The notes under the pieces: model-generated | What the model saw: only the letters and a program-made list of their open reading frames with translations | Databases searched by the model: none | What the model was told of the DNA's origin: nothing | Source of the DNA: Bifidobacterium breve | Lineage (GTDB): Bacteria; Bacteroidota; Bacteroidia; Cytophagales; UBA9547 | NCBI GenBank assembly: GCA_943325655.2 | Contig: CALPQG020000145.1 | Span: forward strand, 1 to 6,722 | Direction: 5' to 3' | DNA: 6,722 bases | Position numbers and translations under genes: made by a program | Part shown: positions 5,504 through 6,722 of the stretch, piece after piece | Layout: the number at the start of each line of letters is the position of its first letter | Numbering within the stretch: the stretch's first letter is position 1

Positions 5504-6722
5504 ATGAGTCAAAAAGCGTTTCATTATATAATATTAATTGTTGTTTTACTTTGTAATTCATACATCGGTTTTGCCCAAAAAGATGTTGAATTGGTAAGGT
5601 TAGGCGATGAAATGTATACTTATGGAAGTAAAAGAGATGCCCTTGACATTTTTTTAAAAGCCATCAAAACCAATGATAAAAATGCCAGAGCGCATTTTAT
5701 GGCGGGTAAATGTTACCTTGAAACCAATCAAATAAGATTGGCCCTGGATTTTTTGCAAAAGGCATTTAAAATGAATCCTAAAATTGATGAAGATGTACTT
5801 TTTCTTCTAGGTAAATCTTATCAAGGAAATTATAAATTTGATGATGCCCTTGAAAATTATTCAAAATTCAAGAAAAAACTTATAGCTGACAAAGAACACA
5901 AAGAAACCAATGTTGATGTTCTCAAAATGGTTGATAGAAAAATTTCAGAGTGTACCATTGCCAAAGAAATTGTGAAAGACACCGTTAAATTATATTTTAA
6001 CCACACCCACGATTACATCAATTCTACTTCATCTGATTATGCCCCGGTAATTAGTAATGATGAAAAAACATTGTACTTCACTTCGCGCCGCCAAGGAAGT
6101 ACTGGAGGTAAAAAAGACAACGACAACAATTACTTTGAAGATATTTATGTTTCCCACAAGGTAGATGGGAAATGGAGTAATCCTGAAAATATGGGTGCTC
6201 CAATCAACAGTGAATACCATGAAGGTTGTATTGGAATTTCTAAAGATGGAAAAGAACTCTATATCTACAAAGAAATTAATGCTGGAGACATTTATGTTTC
6301 GAAATTAAAAGACGGGAATAAATGGTCCAAACCGGAGCCTCTAAGCCCAATGGTCAATACTGATTTTTACGAACCTTCTGTTGCCTTGGCTGATTCTGGC
6401 AAAACCTTGTATTTCTCCAGCAATAAACCTGGCGGACAAGGCGGTTTGGATTTGTACATGAGTAAAAAAGATGACAAAGGAAACTGGCAGGAAGCCGTTA
6501 ATTTAGGTCCTGAAGTCAATACTACCTCCGATGAGGATGGCCCTTTTTATGATCAAAATACCAGGTATTTGTATTTTAGTTCAGCTGGGCATAAAGGTAT
6601 GGGTGGATATGATGTGTTTCGTGCAAAACAAGATTCTATCTCACATAAATGGAGTAAGCCGTATAATTTAGGCTATCCAATCAATTCTCCAGATGATGAT
6701 ATTTATTATACCTTAACTGCTG
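5504..6722 (+). CDS. Secreted TPR / PD40 propeller protein, paralogue of the upstream PorE-like gene (3' truncated by window)
   Basis: The reading frame is open from ATG 5504 to the window edge: 406 complete codons plus one base, with no stop. An in-frame TAA at 5498-5500 supports the start. A signal peptide is predicted with cleavage near GFA|Q at 24/25; Cys17 follows two Leu and does not make a lipobox. Residues 28-125 are TPR-like (ARAHFMAGKCYLETNQ, then LFLLGKSYQGNYKFDDALE). A linker, ISECTIAKEIV, matches IENCKYAKEMV of the upstream protein. From about 170 there are five xN(T/S) modules, with Asn at 173, 235, 285, 339 and 394, alternating with PD40 strands such as SKDGKELYIY and DSGKTLYFSS. 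Several blocks are nearly shared with the upstream protein, for example YAPVIS, SSNKPGG, GGLD and YLYFSS/TLYFSS. The missing C-terminal part probably carries beta and OmpA domains like its neighbour, but this is not seen. It likely acts in the periplasm or at the cell envelope. Confidence 0.88.
   Translation, partial: MSQKAFHYIILIVVLLCNSYIGFAQKDVELVRLGDEMYTYGSKRDALDIFLKAIKTNDKNARAHFMAGKCYLETNQIRLALDFLQKAFKMNPKIDEDVLFLLGKSYQGNYKFDDALENYSKFKKKLIADKEHKETNVDVLKMVDRKISECTIAKEIVKDTVKLYFNHTHDYINSTSSDYAPVISNDEKTLYFTSRRQGSTGGKKDNDNNYFEDIYVSHKVDGKWSNPENMGAPINSEYHEGCIGISKDGKELYIYKEINAGDIYVSKLKDGNKWSKPEPLSPMVNTDFYEPSVALADSGKTLYFSSNKPGGQGGLDLYMSKKDDKGNWQEAVNLGPEVNTTSDEDGPFYDQNTRYLYFSSAGHKGMGGYDVFRAKQDSISHKWSKPYNLGYPINSPDDDIYYTLTA

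Noticed and set aside
5552..5554. Lipobox Cys17 in the signal peptide of the second paralogue
   Set aside because: The Cys is preceded by two Leu, where a lipobox needs Gly, Ala or Ser at -1; a type I site at GFA|Q fits better.
2899..6722. A complete type IX secretion gene cluster
   Set aside because: Only PorE-like architecture is seen; no PorKLMN, PorV or Sov genes are in the window, and neighbouring genes are unrelated.

Overview
The window is AT-rich DNA from a member of the Bacteroidota. Four things point to this phylum: the long secreted proteins combining TPR, PD40 propeller and OmpA domains; a DUF5606 protein, a family I know only from Bacteroidota; candidate promoters that fit the phylum's -7 element (TAnnTTTG) and -33 TTG better than the sigma-70 consensus; and the absence of clear Shine-Dalgarno sequences before the starts. 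Genus or family cannot be fixed from this sequence.

Left part (1-2796, all genes on the minus strand). A perfect tandem array of the octamer AAAACTCG fills bases 1-118 and runs off the left edge. It touches the stop codon of a 453-residue aldehyde dehydrogenase of the succinate-semialdehyde dehydrogenase (Sad/YneI-like) type. Next upstream is a 186-residue DUF5606 protein with a Lys/Ala/Thr-rich tail. A strong intrinsic terminator, whose loop contains the DUF5606 stop codon, separates the two genes. Further upstream is engB (ysxC/yihA), the essential ribosome-assembly GTPase, complete with G1-G5 motifs. engB and the DUF5606 gene lie 65 bp apart and may be partly cotranscribed, although a perfect -7 match sits directly before the DUF5606 gene.

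Right part (2797-6722, plus strand). A 102-bp divergent promoter region separates engB from an 823-residue exported protein. That protein has a signal peptide, TPR-like helices, five PD40 propeller modules, a carboxypeptidase-regulatory-like beta domain and an OmpA peptidoglycan-binding domain. This order resembles PorE of the type IX secretion apparatus. A second, degenerate OmpA-like domain follows at the C terminus. After a good terminator, a paralogue begins at 5504 and is cut by the right edge after 406 codons, still inside its propeller. The two paralogues look like separate transcription units from an old tandem duplication.

The left genes are housekeeping or metabolic and show no functional link to the right pair, which probably acts at the periplasmic face of the outer membrane. 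I see no phage, insertion sequence, CRISPR array, tRNA or rRNA. No stretch longer than about 135 bases lacks a gene. I do not see a convincing new multi-gene system. The points most worth checking are the octamer array, the tandem OmpA domains with a lost ligand-binding Asp, and the inverted repeats before the second paralogue.
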